Below are positions 28,845-39,000 of a DNA stretch of 64,000 nt, piece after piece. Position numbers and translations under genes: made by a program. The notes below the pieces were generated by a model that saw only the letters and a list, made by a program, of their open reading frames with translations, made no database searches and was not told where the DNA came from. Location of the stretch: the NCBI GenBank assembly GCA_964582225.1, contig CAZORA010000006.1, positions 45,073 to 109,072 of the forward strand, in the 5' to 3' direction. Source of the DNA: Dokdonella_A sp964582225 (GTDB lineage Bacteria > Pseudomonadota > Gammaproteobacteria > Xanthomonadales > Rhodanobacteraceae). Position 1 is the stretch's first letter. The number at the start of each line of letters is the position of its first letter.

Positions 28845-30347
28845 TCAGGCTGCCTTCTGTCGGCGCAGCCGGCGCTGCACGCTGTGCCGGTAGCCGTAGC
28901 CGAAATAGATGACCATGCCGATCGCAGTCCAGCCAATCATCAGCCGCCAGTGCTCGGCGAATGCCTGCCAGAACAGATACAGGCAGGCAATCGCGCCGAG
29001 CGGACTCACCAGATGCACGAAGGGCACACGGAAGCTGCGCGGCAGGTCCGGGCGGGTGTAGCGCAGAACCAGGATGCCGATGCAGACCGTGGCGAAGGCC
29101 AGCAGGGTGCCCATGGCGACCAGCTCGCCGAGCACGTTGACCGGGAACAGCCCGGCCAGGGCCATGGCGATCAGGCCGACGATCAGGGTGCCGACCCAGG
29201 GCGTTTGGTGTTTCGGATGGATGCGCGCGAACATCTTCGGCATCAGCCCGTCCTGCGCCATCGAATAGAAGATGCGCGGCTGGCCCATCAGCATCACCAG
29301 GATGACCGAGGACAGGCCGGTGATCGCGCCGATCACCACCAGGGTGCGCAGCCAGTCGAGCTGCGGGTAGCCGATCAGAGCGGTGGCGACCGGTTCCGGC
29401 GTGTCGAGCGTGCGGTAGTCGGCGATGCCGGTCAGGGTGGCGGCCATGGCGATGTACAAGAGGGTGCAGATGATCAGCGAACCGAGAATGCCGATCGGCA
29501 TGTCGCGCTGCGGGTTCTTGGCTTCGCCGGCCGCAGTCGAGACCGCGTCGAACCCGATGTAGGCGAAGAACACCACAGTCGCCGCGCGCATCACTCCGCC
29601 CCAGCCGAAGCGGCCGGGCCCCTCGGATTCGGGGATGAAGGGCACCCAGCGGTCGGGATCGATGTACTGATAGGTGAAGCCGATGACCAGCAGGATCACG
29701 GTGACCTTGATGGCGACGATGATCGAGTTGACGAAGGCCGACTGGGTGATGCCGACGTAGCAGAGGTAGCTGATCGCGGCGACGATGCAGATGGCCGGCA
29801 GATTGAGCAGAGCGCCGCTGGCGATGACGTCACCGGCAGCGAAGGTGATGGGCGCGCGCGACAGCCAGTCCGGCAGGTTTACCGAGGTTCCGACCCAACC
29901 CGAGATCAGGCTCAGCATTTCGTTGAAGTAGCCGGACCAGCCGACCGCCACCGTGGAGGCCGCGAACAGGTATTCCAGCACGAGGTTCCAGCCGATGAAC
30001 CAGGCCACGAACTCGCCGAGCGTCGCATAGGAATAGGAATAGGCACTGCCGGATACCGGCAGCATTGCGGCGAACTCGGCGTAGCACATGCCGGCCAGCG
30101 CGCAGGCGACGCCGGCGAAGACGAAGCTCAGCATCAGCGCCGGGCCGGCGTGGTTGGCCGCGGCAGTACCGGTCAGGACGAAGATACCGGCACCGATCAC
30201 CGCGCCGATGCCCAGCATGGTCAATTGGGTGGCGGTCAGGGTGCGCTTCAGGTGTGCTTCACCCTGCACGCTGCCCTCGACGGGCTCTCCGGCCGCAACG
30301 TGACCGGCCGGCCGCACCGGCTTGGTGATCAACAGGCTTTTCAACAT
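28845..30347 (-). CDS. APC-family amino acid permease (copy 2)
   Basis: This 500-residue paralogue of the next permease shares the motifs LGIGAVIGAGIFVLTG, SGSAYSYSYATLGEFVAWFIGW, FFAYIGFDAVSTAAGEAKNPQRDMP and MGQPRIFYSMAQDGLMP. A good AGGGGAAG ribosome binding site precedes the ATG. The N-terminus carries an extra 20 or so residues (VAAGEPVEGSVQGEAHLKR). Amino acid uptake or exchange is likely, with the substrate unknown. The divergence between the copies suggests different substrates rather than simple dosage. Confidence 0.88.
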   Translation of the reverse strand: MLKSLLITKPVRPAGHVAAGEPVEGSVQGEAHLKRTLTATQLTMLGIGAVIGAGIFVLTGTAAANHAGPALMLSFVFAGVACALAGMCYAEFAAMLPVSGSAYSYSYATLGEFVAWFIGWNLVLEYLFAASTVAVGWSGYFNEMLSLISGWVGTSVNLPDWLSRAPITFAAGDVIASGALLNLPAICIVAAISYLCYVGITQSAFVNSIIVAIKVTVILLVIGFTYQYIDPDRWVPFIPESEGPGRFGWGGVMRAATVVFFAYIGFDAVSTAAGEAKNPQRDMPIGILGSLIICTLLYIAMAATLTGIADYRTLDTPEPVATALIGYPQLDWLRTLVVIGAITGLSSVILVMLMGQPRIFYSMAQDGLMPKMFARIHPKHQTPWVGTLIVGLIAMALAGLFPVNVLGELVAMGTLLAFATVCIGILVLRYTRPDLPRSFRVPFVHLVSPLGAIACLYLFWQAFAEHWRLMIGWTAIGMVIYFGYGYRHSVQRRLRRQKAA

Positions 30348-30526
30348 CGATGCTTCCCCTTGCAGTCAGGTGCGAGCGGCGCCCAGATAGTCGCAAGACG
30401 GCGTGGCGCGGTTCATCCCGCAGCGCCCGCGGGAGCGCGCGCGCCGGTACCTTGCCAAAGGCGGGCGGTCAGCACAAGCGAAAATCGTCAGGGCGGCTGC
30501 GCGTGCTGTTTGCTGCGGCGCGGCAA

Positions 30527-31090
30527 TCAGGCGCGACCGGAGAACTCGCTGGTCGTCGTGTTGACGCTGATGCGGGTGCCCACCGTCACGTAGTCGGGCA
30601 CCTGAATCTCGATGCCGGTGGACAGCCGCGCCGGCTTGCCGCGTTTGGTGGCGCTCGCGCCCTTCAGCTCGGGCGCAGTGTCGAGAACTTCGAGCACGAC
30701 GGTGGCCGGCAGCTGCAGGCCCACCGCGGTGCCGTCGATCAACTGCACGTAGCAGCCCTCGATGCCTTCGCTCAGGTAGTCGGCCGCGCTGCCGATGGCG
30801 TCGGCGTCGAGCATGTACTGGGTGTAGTCCTCGCTGTCCATGAAGACGAAGGTATCGCCGTCGCGGTAGGAAAAGCCGGCGGCCCGCCGCACGAGCTCGG
30901 TTTCCTTCAGGTCGTCCTCGGCGCGCAGCGAAAGGTCGAGCTTCTGCCCGCCCGGCACGCCGTACATGATGAAGCGGAAGGTGACGTTGCCGCCGCGGCC
31001 CTGCGGCGCGCTGCGCTCGATCTCGCGGACTTGCCAGACCTTGCCGTCGTGCTCGACGACGTTGCCCTTTTTGATCTCGGAAGCTTTCAT
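30527..31090 (-). CDS. efpL: Elongation factor P-like protein EfpL (YeiP)
   Basis: This 187-residue three-domain EF-P paralogue relieves ribosome stalling. The N-terminal KOW-like domain has SEIKKGNVVEHDGK. The tip loop reads SAPQGRGGN with Arg in place of the modifiable Lys of EF-P, as expected for the YeiP/EfpL branch, which is not lysylated. The central EDYTQYMLDADAI and C-terminal RKPARLSTG-like region (KRGKPARLSTGIEIQVPDYV) fit the family. A 36-base gap separates it from the SDR gene upstream. Confidence 0.9.
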   Translation of the reverse strand: MKASEIKKGNVVEHDGKVWQVREIERSAPQGRGGNVTFRFIMYGVPGGQKLDLSLRAEDDLKETELVRRAAGFSYRDGDTFVFMDSEDYTQYMLDADAIGSAADYLSEGIEGCYVQLIDGTAVGLQLPATVVLEVLDTAPELKGASATKRGKPARLSTGIEIQVPDYVTVGTRISVNTTTSEFSGRA

Positions 31091-31136
31091 GAATTGAGCC
31101 GGGAGGGTGGAAGGAAAGCGGATACCGGCGCGGTCG

Positions 31137-31904
31137 TCACTTCGGCGCGAGGCGAATCGCGCCGTCGAGGCGGATGACGCTGCCGTTCAGATAGCGGTTC
31201 TGCAGGATGAAGGCGACGGTGTCGGCGTATTCCGCCGGCTGGCCGAGACGCGATGGGTAGGGCACCTGTGCGCAAAGCGACTGATAGACCGCCTCCGGCA
31301 TGCCGTCCACCATCGGCGTGTGGAACACGCCCGGCGCGATGGTCATCACGCGTATGCCGAAGCGCGCCAGCTCGCGCGCCATCGGCAGGGTCATGCCGAC
31401 GATGCCGCCTTTCGAGGCGGCATAGGCGGCCTGGCCGATCTGGCCTTCGTAGGCGGCGATCGATGCCGTGTGGACGATGACGCCGCGCTCGCCGTCCTCG
31501 CCGGGCTCGTTGTGCTGCATCAGCGCCGCCGCCGCCTTGGCCACGTTGAAGCTGCCGATCAGGTTGACCCGTACGGTACCGGCGAAAGTCGAAAGTGGCA
31601 TTGCGCCGTCGCGCCCGAGCACGCGCGCGGCGCCGAGGATCCCGGCGCAGTTGACCGCCACGTTGAGCCCACCGAGCGCCGCCTGGGCGGCGTTCATGGT
31701 GGCGGCCACGCCATCCTCATCGCCGACATCGGCGCGAAAATAGCGCGCGGCTGCGCCGAGTTGGGCCGCGGCTGCGCGCCCCTTGTCATCGTTGACGTCG
31801 ACCAGCACCACCTTGCCCCCGCCGGCGACGAGGTGGCTGGCGACGGCGAATCCTAGGCCGGAAGCGCCGCCAGTGATGACTGCCTTGACTTGATCGAGCT
31901 GCAT
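31137..31904 (-). CDS. Short-chain dehydrogenase, 3-hydroxyacyl-CoA dehydrogenase type 2-like
   Basis: This 255-residue NAD-dependent SDR has the TGGASGLG motif at residues 11-18, DVND that favours NAD, NCAG near residue 88 and the catalytic Tyr-x-x-x-Lys in AAYAASKGG. The GQIGQAAYAASKGGIVGMTLP stretch and the end NGSVIRLDGAIRLAPK resemble the HSD17B10 / 3-hydroxyacyl-CoA dehydrogenase type 2 group that acts on short branched 3-hydroxyacyl-CoAs. The ATG at 31904 gives normal length; more upstream codons in the same frame are Arg/Ala-rich and not family-like. Confidence 0.85.
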   Translation of the reverse strand: MQLDQVKAVITGGASGLGFAVASHLVAGGGKVVLVDVNDDKGRAAAAQLGAAARYFRADVGDEDGVAATMNAAQAALGGLNVAVNCAGILGAARVLGRDGAMPLSTFAGTVRVNLIGSFNVAKAAAALMQHNEPGEDGERGVIVHTASIAAYEGQIGQAAYAASKGGIVGMTLPMARELARFGIRVMTIAPGVFHTPMVDGMPEAVYQSLCAQVPYPSRLGQPAEYADTVAFILQNRYLNGSVIRLDGAIRLAPK

Positions 31905-32016
31905 GAAAGGATCTCCGGCTGCGTTTGTCTCAATTTCGCCGACAGGCATCGATGAACCCGCGGCAGGCGGTGGGCGGTGACCGAGCCGGCTTGGCGCTCG
32001 CCGGGCGCCAGCCTTT

Positions 32017-33450
32017 TCAGCGCGGCGCGTCGCGGCGACCGCCGCTGCGGTTGCCGCCGGGTGTGCCGCCACGCCCGGGCTTGCGGCCGGACGGTTTGCG
32101 CGGCGGTTTGGCGCGCGTGTTGGGCTGACCACTGTTGCTCGCGTTCGCGTTCGGCCAGACGTTGCCGCTGCGCGCCGGCGGCTTGGGGCGACTGTCGGCG
32201 CGACGTGGTGCGCGATTGCCGATGGAGTCGTCACCGAGGTACTGCCCGGGGGTCCAGGGCAGCGCTTCGCCGGGGCGCACGCCAGCGCGCCTGCGCGACG
32301 GCTTGCCGGCGGGTGCGTCCGGAAACCAGCTGCGCAGCACGGCCGGGCTCAGGCCAGGTTCGGTCGGACCGGTTGGGCGGCCAGGACCCTTGCGCGGAGC
32401 CTGGCCACTGGGGCCGCGCTTGCCCTTGGCGACGGCCTTGCCGCGGCGCGGCCCCGGTCGCCCGGGCCCAGTCGGACGGCCGCGCCAACCTTCGTCGCGG
32501 ATGCGGTCGTAGGCGGCGAACTCGCGTGCTTCCTCGCTGCGCGCGCCGACCCAGGCTTGCGGCGTTTGTGGGCGCAGGTGCAGCTCGGTGGGGCCCGCTC
32601 GGCGCTGGCCGATCACCGGCGCGAGCGTCAGCCGCGGCGGCTGGTTCTTGAGGCCGGTGTGCTCGCGCAGCGCGGCCACGATCTCCGGATCGAGCGTCAC
32701 TGAATTGCCGCGGCTGAGTCCGCGCGGCAGCTCGACGCTGCCGTAGCGCACTCGCTTCAGGCGGCTGACCAGGAGCCCCTGGGTCTCCCACATGCGGCGT
32801 ACTTCACGGTTGCGGCCCTCGCGCAGCACGACGCGGAACCAGGAGTGGCTCGGGCCGCGGCTGATCACGGCGATTTCATCGAAGCGCGCCGGACCGTCCT
32901 CGAGCTCCACACCGCTGCGCAGGCGCTCGATGGCCTCATCGGTGACTTCGCCGTGCACGCGGCAGATGTATTCGCGCTCGATTTCGGAGGCTGGGTGCAT
33001 CAGCGCGTTGGCCAGGCTGCCGTCGGTGGTCAAAAGCAGCAGGCCGGTGGTGTTGATGTCGAGGCGGCCGACCGCGACCCAGCGGGTGCCCTTGATGTTC
33101 GGCAGCTGTTCGAACACCGTCGGCCGACCTTCCGGGTCGTCGCGAGTGGCGACCACGCCTTCCGGCTTGTGATAGGCGAGCACCTGCACCCGCTCGCTGC
33201 TGTCCGCGATCACCACGAAGCGCTTGCCGTCGAGTTCCACGCGGTCGCCGCTTTTGACGCTCTGGCCGACGCTGGCAACGACGCCGTTGACCTGCACCTC
33301 GCCGGCTTCGATGCGCTGCTCGAGGGCGCGCCGCGAGCCCAAGCCGGCGTTCGCCAGCACCTTGTGCAGGCGCTCTTCGCTGATCGGCGCGGCATCCGCA
33401 GGAGAGCGCTTGAGCTTCAGGATCGAACGGGAAGGAGAACTGGGACTCAT
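32017..33450 (-). CDS. rluB: 23S rRNA pseudouridine synthase RluB with long basic tail
   Basis: This 477-residue protein modifies U2605 of 23S rRNA. It has an N-terminal S4 RNA-binding domain (about residues 24-70, RLHKVLANAGLGSRRALE) and the RsuA/RluB catalytic core with the Asp motif VGRLDINTTGLLLLTTDG. After about residue 290 comes a tail of nearly 190 residues rich in Arg, Gly, Pro and Lys (for example PGRPGPRRGKAVAKGKRGP), disordered and probably RNA-binding. The catalytic part alone is the length of E. coli RluB. Its ATG overlaps the scpB stop by 4 bases. Confidence 0.92.
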   Translation of the reverse strand: MSPSSPSRSILKLKRSPADAAPISEERLHKVLANAGLGSRRALEQRIEAGEVQVNGVVASVGQSVKSGDRVELDGKRFVVIADSSERVQVLAYHKPEGVVATRDDPEGRPTVFEQLPNIKGTRWVAVGRLDINTTGLLLLTTDGSLANALMHPASEIEREYICRVHGEVTDEAIERLRSGVELEDGPARFDEIAVISRGPSHSWFRVVLREGRNREVRRMWETQGLLVSRLKRVRYGSVELPRGLSRGNSVTLDPEIVAALREHTGLKNQPPRLTLAPVIGQRRAGPTELHLRPQTPQAWVGARSEEAREFAAYDRIRDEGWRGRPTGPGRPGPRRGKAVAKGKRGPSGQAPRKGPGRPTGPTEPGLSPAVLRSWFPDAPAGKPSRRRAGVRPGEALPWTPGQYLGDDSIGNRAPRRADSRPKPPARSGNVWPNANASNSGQPNTRAKPPRKPSGRKPGRGGTPGGNRSGGRRDAPR

Positions 33451-34130
33451 GCAGCGGTTTCCGGATTGGACTGGGTGGTGGCGTCGGCGATGGCCGCAGG
33501 GAGATCGCCATCGACGGCGCTTTCGAAATCGGTGACTGCGGGCTCCCGATCGATACCGGTGAGCTGCGGTGCGTCGTCGAAGCCGAGCTCGGGAGCGAAC
33601 TCCTCGAGGTTCTGGATCTCCCCGAGCGGTGGCAGCTCGTCAAGGGACTTGAGCTTGAAGTAGTCGAGGAATTGACGCGTCGTACCGAGCAGCGCCGGCT
33701 TCCCCGGCAGGTCACGATGTCCGACCACGCGAATCCATTCGCGCTCCTCCAGCGTGCGCACGATATTGGTCGACACCGCGACTCCGCGCACCTGCTCGAT
33801 CTCGCCCCGCGTGATTGGCTGTCGATAGGCGATCAGGGCGAGGGTTTCGAGCAGGGCGCGTGAGTAGCGCGTCTGCCGCTCGGTCCACAGGCGGGCGACG
33901 AAGGAATGCACCTCCTGGCGCACCTGATAGCGAAAGCCGGAGGCGACCTCGACCAGCTCTACGCCGCGCTGGGCACAGTCGTCTCGGAGCTCGGAGATTG
34001 CCCGACCCAGCTCATCGATCGACGGCATGGCGTCGAGCTCGAACAGGCCGTGCAGCTGGGGCAGCGTCAGCGGCTGGTTCGAGGCCAGCAGCGCGGCTTC
34101 GACGATGCTTCGGATTCGTGCGGGTTCCAT
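33447..34130 (-). CDS. scpB: Segregation and condensation protein ScpB
   Basis: This 227-residue winged-helix kite protein of the SMC-ScpAB condensin has paired WHD domains. Motifs include VEAALLASNQPLTLPQL at the start and LALIAYRQPITRGEIEQVRGV around residue 105. It lies between scpA (3 bases) and rluB (overlap), the standard order scpA-scpB-rluB. The smc gene itself lies 2 kb away on the opposite strand. Confidence 0.94.
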   Translation of the reverse strand: MEPARIRSIVEAALLASNQPLTLPQLHGLFELDAMPSIDELGRAISELRDDCAQRGVELVEVASGFRYQVRQEVHSFVARLWTERQTRYSRALLETLALIAYRQPITRGEIEQVRGVAVSTNIVRTLEEREWIRVVGHRDLPGKPALLGTTRQFLDYFKLKSLDELPPLGEIQNLEEFAPELGFDDAPQLTGIDREPAVTDFESAVDGDLPAAIADATTQSNPETAA

Positions 34131-34133
34131 TGC

Positions 34134-34979
34134 TTACTCCGAGGTCGCCAGCGATTTCACATAGATCGGCGCGAGCGCCGCGTCCTGCATGATTTCGATC
34201 AGCTGCTCGCGGGCGAGCTCGAGGATGGCGAGGAAGGTCACGACCACGCCGCGGCGTCCTTCCACTTCGTCGAACAGGCTTTCGAAGCGACGGAACGTGC
34301 CGTCCTGCAGACTGCGCAGCACGTCGCTCATGCGGCTGCGGACGTTGAGAGACTCGAGCTCCACCGCGTGGCGTCCGTAGAGTTCGGCGCGGTGCATCAC
34401 GTCCTTCAGCGCGAGCAAGAGCTCACGCAACTCGACCGGCGGCGGCAGGCGCACCAGCTGGACATTCTCGCTCATCACCTGCACCAGGGCGAAATCGCGC
34501 TCCTGTCGCGGCAGTGCGTCGATTTCCTCGGCGGCGTTGCGAAAGCGCTCGTACTCCTGCAGGCGCCGCACCAGTTCGGCGCGCGGGTCTTCACCTTCGT
34601 CGGCGTCTTCGGCGGAGGGGCGCGGCAGCAGCAGACGTGATTTGATCTCGGCGAGAATCGCCGCCATCACCAGATATTCGGCGGCCAGCTCGAGCTTCAG
34701 CTCGCGCATCATCTCGATGTAGTCGACGTACTGCCGGGTGATTTCGGCGATCGGGATGTCGAGGATGTCCAGGTTCTGACGGCGGATCAGGTACAGCAGC
34801 AGGTCGAGCGGTCCTTCGAAGGCGTCCAGAATCACTTCCAGCGCGTCCGGCGGGATGTAGAGATCCTGCGGGATTTCGAGCAGCGGCTGTCCGTGCACCA
34901 TCGCGAGCGGCATTTCCTGCTGTTGCGGGAGATGCGCGAAGGGGTCGGCGGCGACGGGAAGTTCGCTGGTCTGGTTCAT
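34134..34979 (-). CDS. scpA: Segregation and condensation protein ScpA
   Basis: This kleisin subunit of condensin is about 281 residues, bridging the SMC heads. The N-terminal FEGPLDLLLYLIRRQNLDILDIP motif is the family signature, followed by YVDYIEMMRELKLELAAEYLVMAA. The ATG at 34979 has a GGA seven bases upstream; in-frame ATGs at 34991 and 35024 are alternatives. The 295 bases beyond the gene up to the YciI gene contain no recognisable feature. Confidence 0.93.
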   Translation of the reverse strand: MNQTSELPVAADPFAHLPQQQEMPLAMVHGQPLLEIPQDLYIPPDALEVILDAFEGPLDLLLYLIRRQNLDILDIPIAEITRQYVDYIEMMRELKLELAAEYLVMAAILAEIKSRLLLPRPSAEDADEGEDPRAELVRRLQEYERFRNAAEEIDALPRQERDFALVQVMSENVQLVRLPPPVELRELLLALKDVMHRAELYGRHAVELESLNVRSRMSDVLRSLQDGTFRRFESLFDEVEGRRGVVVTFLAILELAREQLIEIMQDAALAPIYVKSLATSE

Positions 34980-35319
34980 GCTCGATTCCATGATGTCCGG
35001 CGCCTCACGGCGCGGGCCATACACAGATCAACTGCGAGTATGTGGATGACGGGGCTCGCTGCGGAACGAAACGTGCGGTTCCGCAAATGCAAGCGCGGCG
35101 AACGCCCGTTCACCACGTCGGCAAATCGCAAAATCGGGACTTTCGTGCTCGGCGGCGCGGCTGCGTCCAGTCGATGGAGCAGCGGCAGCCACGTTCTCCC
35201 GTGCACATAGCCTAAGCGACAAGGCCGGCCTGCGTCCAGAACTTTCTGCGCAGGGTCGGCTTCGGCTGCCGCGGTCTTTCGTTCGGCTACCATGTTGGCC
35301 TTCCCGCCTGGGTGCACTC

Positions 35320-35619
35320 ATGTGGTACGCAATCCGCGCGACTGATGTTCCCGGTTCACTGCCCTTGCGCAAGCAGGCACGCGCTGCGCATCTGGCGCGG
35401 CTCGAACAGCTGCGCGATGGAGGCCGCCTGCTGCTGGCCGGCCCGCTGCCGGCGATCGATGCCGCGGATCCGGGGCCGGCAGGCTTCGTCGGTAGCCTGA
35501 TCGTCGCCGAGTTCGAGGATCTCGAGGCAGCGTGCGCGTGGGCGGACGCCGACCCCTACGTCGCGAGGGGCGTCTACGCCGCAGTCGAAGTGCTGCCGTT
35601 CTGCCGGGTGCTGCCGTGA
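35320..35619 (+). CDS. YciI family protein
   Basis: This 99-residue small dimeric alpha+beta-barrel protein starts MWYAIRATDVPGSLPLR with the YciI pattern RxxHLxRLExLxxxGRLLLAGPLP and a late GVYAAVEVLPFCRVL. The conserved His and Asp residues of the family are present. Function is unknown, possibly enzymatic. Its TGA overlaps the GTG of the next gene, a BolA protein, and the YciI-BolA pairing is common in proteobacteria. Confidence 0.88.
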   Translation: MWYAIRATDVPGSLPLRKQARAAHLARLEQLRDGGRLLLAGPLPAIDAADPGPAGFVGSLIVAEFEDLEAACAWADADPYVARGVYAAVEVLPFCRVLP

Positions 35620-35888
35620 GCGCGCGGTTCGATGCGATTCGCTCCCGGCTCTGCGCGGCGTTCGCGCCTTCAAGGCTCGAGCTCGCCGACGACAGCCACT
35701 TGCACGTCGGCCATCCGGGTGCCCGCGACGGACGCGGTCATTTCCGCGTGCACATCGTGAGCGAGCACTTTCGCGGCCTGTCGTCGCTGGCGCGCCACCG
35801 CTGCGTCTACGCCGCGCTCGGCGAGCTGATGCGGACGGATATTCATGCCCTCGTAATCGATGCCCGCACGCCCGAAGAGCTACAGTGA
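35616..35888 (+). CDS. BolA family protein
   Basis: This 90-residue class II KH-fold protein has LELADDSHLHVGH, GHFRVHIVSEHFRGLSSLARHR and a HALVIDARTP end, all typical of BolA/IbaG. BolA proteins bind monothiol glutaredoxin Fe-S clusters. The conserved His in VHIVSEHF is present. The GTG start overlaps the YciI stop (GTGA), so the two are translationally coupled. Confidence 0.9.
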   Translation: MSARFDAIRSRLCAAFAPSRLELADDSHLHVGHPGARDGRGHFRVHIVSEHFRGLSSLARHRCVYAALGELMRTDIHALVIDARTPEELQ

Positions 35889-36084
35889 AACGGCGCTGAC
35901 GTGGGCCTGACCTGAAGGCAAGGCTGCCGCGCTTCGCCCGTCCGATTCGCAACGAGCACCGGCGCGCCCATTGCACAGGCGCAGGCGGATTCGGGACAAT
36001 GCGCTCTCGCGCCGCTGCCGCCGCGCGGTTCGCAGCTCCCGCCATCGCCTTCGCGTTCCGTCGATATTCCGGAATCTGTTTTGC

Positions 36085-39000
36085 ATGCGTCTCAGCACGA
36101 TCAAACTTGCCGGTTTCAAGTCCTTCGTGGATCCGACCACGTTGCACTTGCCGACCAACATGACCGGCGTGGTCGGGCCGAACGGCTGCGGTAAATCCAA
36201 CATCATCGATGCGATTCGCTGGGTGATGGGGGAGAGCGTCGCCAGTCGCCTGCGCGGCGATGCGTTGACCGACGTCATCTTCAGTGGCTCGACCGGGCGC
36301 AAGCCGGTCGGCAGCGCGATGGTCGAGCTCCTGTTCGACAATGCAGACGGTCTGATCGGTGGTGAATACGCCAATTACGGTGAGATCGCAGTCAAGCGCA
36401 GCGTCAGCCGTGACGGTCAGTCGCAGTATTTCCTGAACGGCGTGCGCTGTCGGCGCCGCGACATCACCGATCTGTTTCTCGGCACCGGCCTCGGGGCGCG
36501 CAGCTATTCGATCATCGAGCAGGGCATGATCTCGGAGATCGTGGAGGCCGATCCGGTGCAGCTGCGCGCCCATCTGGAAGAGGCGGCCGGCATCTCGAAA
36601 TACAAGGAGCGGCGCAAGGAAACGGAGAGCCGCATCCGCTCGACGCGGGAAAACCTCGACCGCGTGCGCGACGTGCGTGACGAAGTCGACAAGCAGCTCG
36701 AACATCTGAAGCGCCAGGCCCGCGCCGCCGAGCGTTGGCAGGGCCTGAAGCAGCAGCGGGCGCGCAAGGAGGCGGATCTCAAAGCGCTGGAGCTGCGCGC
36801 GGCGCGCGGGTCTCTCGCCGAGCAGGAAAGCGGCGTGCGCGCGATCAGCCTGGAGATCGAGCAGGAGCTTGCCGGCCAGCGCCGCGCGGAGGCTGAACTC
36901 GAGGCCGGTCGCGAGGCGCATGCCGGCGCTGTCGAGCAGGTCAATACGGCGCAGGCGGAGGTCTATCGCATCGGCGGTGACCTGGCGCAGGTGGAACAGC
37001 AGATTCGCCACAGTCGTGAGCTGGCCGAGCAGCTGCGCCACAGCCGCGAGGAAACCGCGCGCACTCGCGAAGGGCTGGTGCAACATCTGGCCGCCGATCG
37101 GCAGCGTGCCGAGGAGCTCGCGGCGCAGCTGGCGGACGTCGCCCCGCGTCAGGCGGACCTCGACGCCGCACGCGCCGCGGCGGTGACGGCGCTGCAGGCC
37201 GCGGAAGGGCGCCTGGCCGAGTGGCAGACCGCCTGGCAGGACCACGCTCAGGCAACATCGAAGGCAGGGCAGGAGGCGGAAGTCGAACGCACGCGTCTCG
37301 ACTACCTGGACCGCCAGTGCCTCGGCGCCGAACAGCGGCGACAGGCGCTGGAGAACGAACTGACGCTGGCCGACCTCGGCGCCCTGGAGTCGGCGCTCGA
37401 GAAGCTCGATGCCGAGCACGCCGATCTTCGCGCACGCACCGAGGCCGGCACCGCCGAGCTCGAGCGTCTGCGCGCGGCGGCGGAGGCCGCCCTGGAGCTC
37501 GAGCGCGCCACCCATTCCGCGCTGAGCGCGGCGCGCGGCAGCCTGGAGAGCGAGCGCGGGCGGATGGCCTCGCTGGAGGCGCTGCAGCACGCCGCGCTCA
37601 AGGAAAGTGGCGCCGCCGCGCAGGAATGGCTGCTGCGCCTGGGCCTCGATTCGCAGCCGCGGCTCGGCGGAGCGCTGCAGGTGCGGCCCGGCTGGGAGCG
37701 CGCGGTGGAAACCGTGCTCGACGGCTGGCTGGATTCGGTGCTGGTCGAGGATCCTGGACGCCTGGCGGGTGAGCTGGGCGGTCTGGAAGGCTGCAATCTG
37801 GGGCTGCTGGAAGCGAGCCAAGGGAGCCTGCAGGTCGATCCGGCGAGCCTCGCCGCGCAGGTCGAAGGCCCGCGCGCTGTGCGCGCTCTCCTGGCGAACG
37901 TCGAATGCGCCGCCGACCTCGACGAAGCGCGGCGGCGGCTGGCCCTGCTGGCGCCTGGTCGCTCGGTCATCACCGCCGCCGGGGAGTGGCTCGGCGCCGG
38001 CTTCGCGCGCATCCGGCGCAGCGCCGGAGCGCAGCTCGGCGTGATCGCCCGCGAGCGCGAGCTTCAGGCGCTGCAGGAACGGATCGGCACGCTGCAGACC
38101 GAGATCGCGGATGCCGGGTCGCTGCTCGAGCAGGAGCGGCAGCAGCGCGTCGCGGCCGAGCAGCGTCGCGATGAAGCGCAGCGCGGCCTCTACGCGGAAC
38201 ACCGGCGCCTGGCCGAGGTGGGCGGCCTGCTGCAGAGCCAGCGCGGGCGTCTCGATGGCATGCGCGAGCGCAGCGAGAAGCTGCGGGCGGAGGTCGCCGA
38301 GCTGATCGAGCGTCAGGACGGAGACCGCGAACAGGCGCGGGCCGCGCGCGGTCGGCTGGAGACCGCGATCGAACGCATGAGCGAGCTCGAGGGCAGGCGC
38401 CAGGAGCTCGAAGGCGCGCGTCGGGGCTTGCTCGAGGCGCGCGAGGAAGCGCGCATGAACGAACGCGAGGCGGCCGACGCCTTGCATCAGGCAGCGCTCT
38501 CGATCGAGGCGCGGCGCACGGCGCTCGCTGCTCTGCAGGAAGGCCTGGCCCGCATGCAGCTGCAGCTCGCCCAGCTTGACGCGCGCCGCGACGAGATCGA
38601 GCTGCAACTCGCTTCGGGCGATCAGCCTCTGTTCGAGCTCGAAGCCGCGCGCCAGCGCCATCTCGACCAGCGCCTGCAGGCAGACCGGCGCATGGTCGAA
38701 GCGCGCGCGGCGCTGCAGGAGCGCGACGAGCGCTTGCGCCAGCTGGAGCAGGAGCGTCACGCCTTCGAGGATCGCCTGACCGGCAGGCGCGAACGGCTCG
38801 CCGAGGCGCGCCTGCGCGAGCAGGAGCACCGTCTGCGCGCGGAGGCGCTGGCGGCGGCGATCGCCGAGGCCGGCTTCGCGCTGCGGGAGCTCGTCGACGG
38901 GCTGCCGGCGGAGGCCGATCCGGCCGTCTGGCGCCAGGAGCTCGAGGATCTCGAGCAGAAGATTCGACGTCTCGAACCGGTCAACCTGGCGGCGATCAAG

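Noticed and set aside
27387..30593. A 1068-codon open frame on the plus strand across both permease genes
   Set aside because: His/Asp/Arg/Gln-rich nonsense text produced by the antisense of membrane-protein codons; both permeases are unambiguous.
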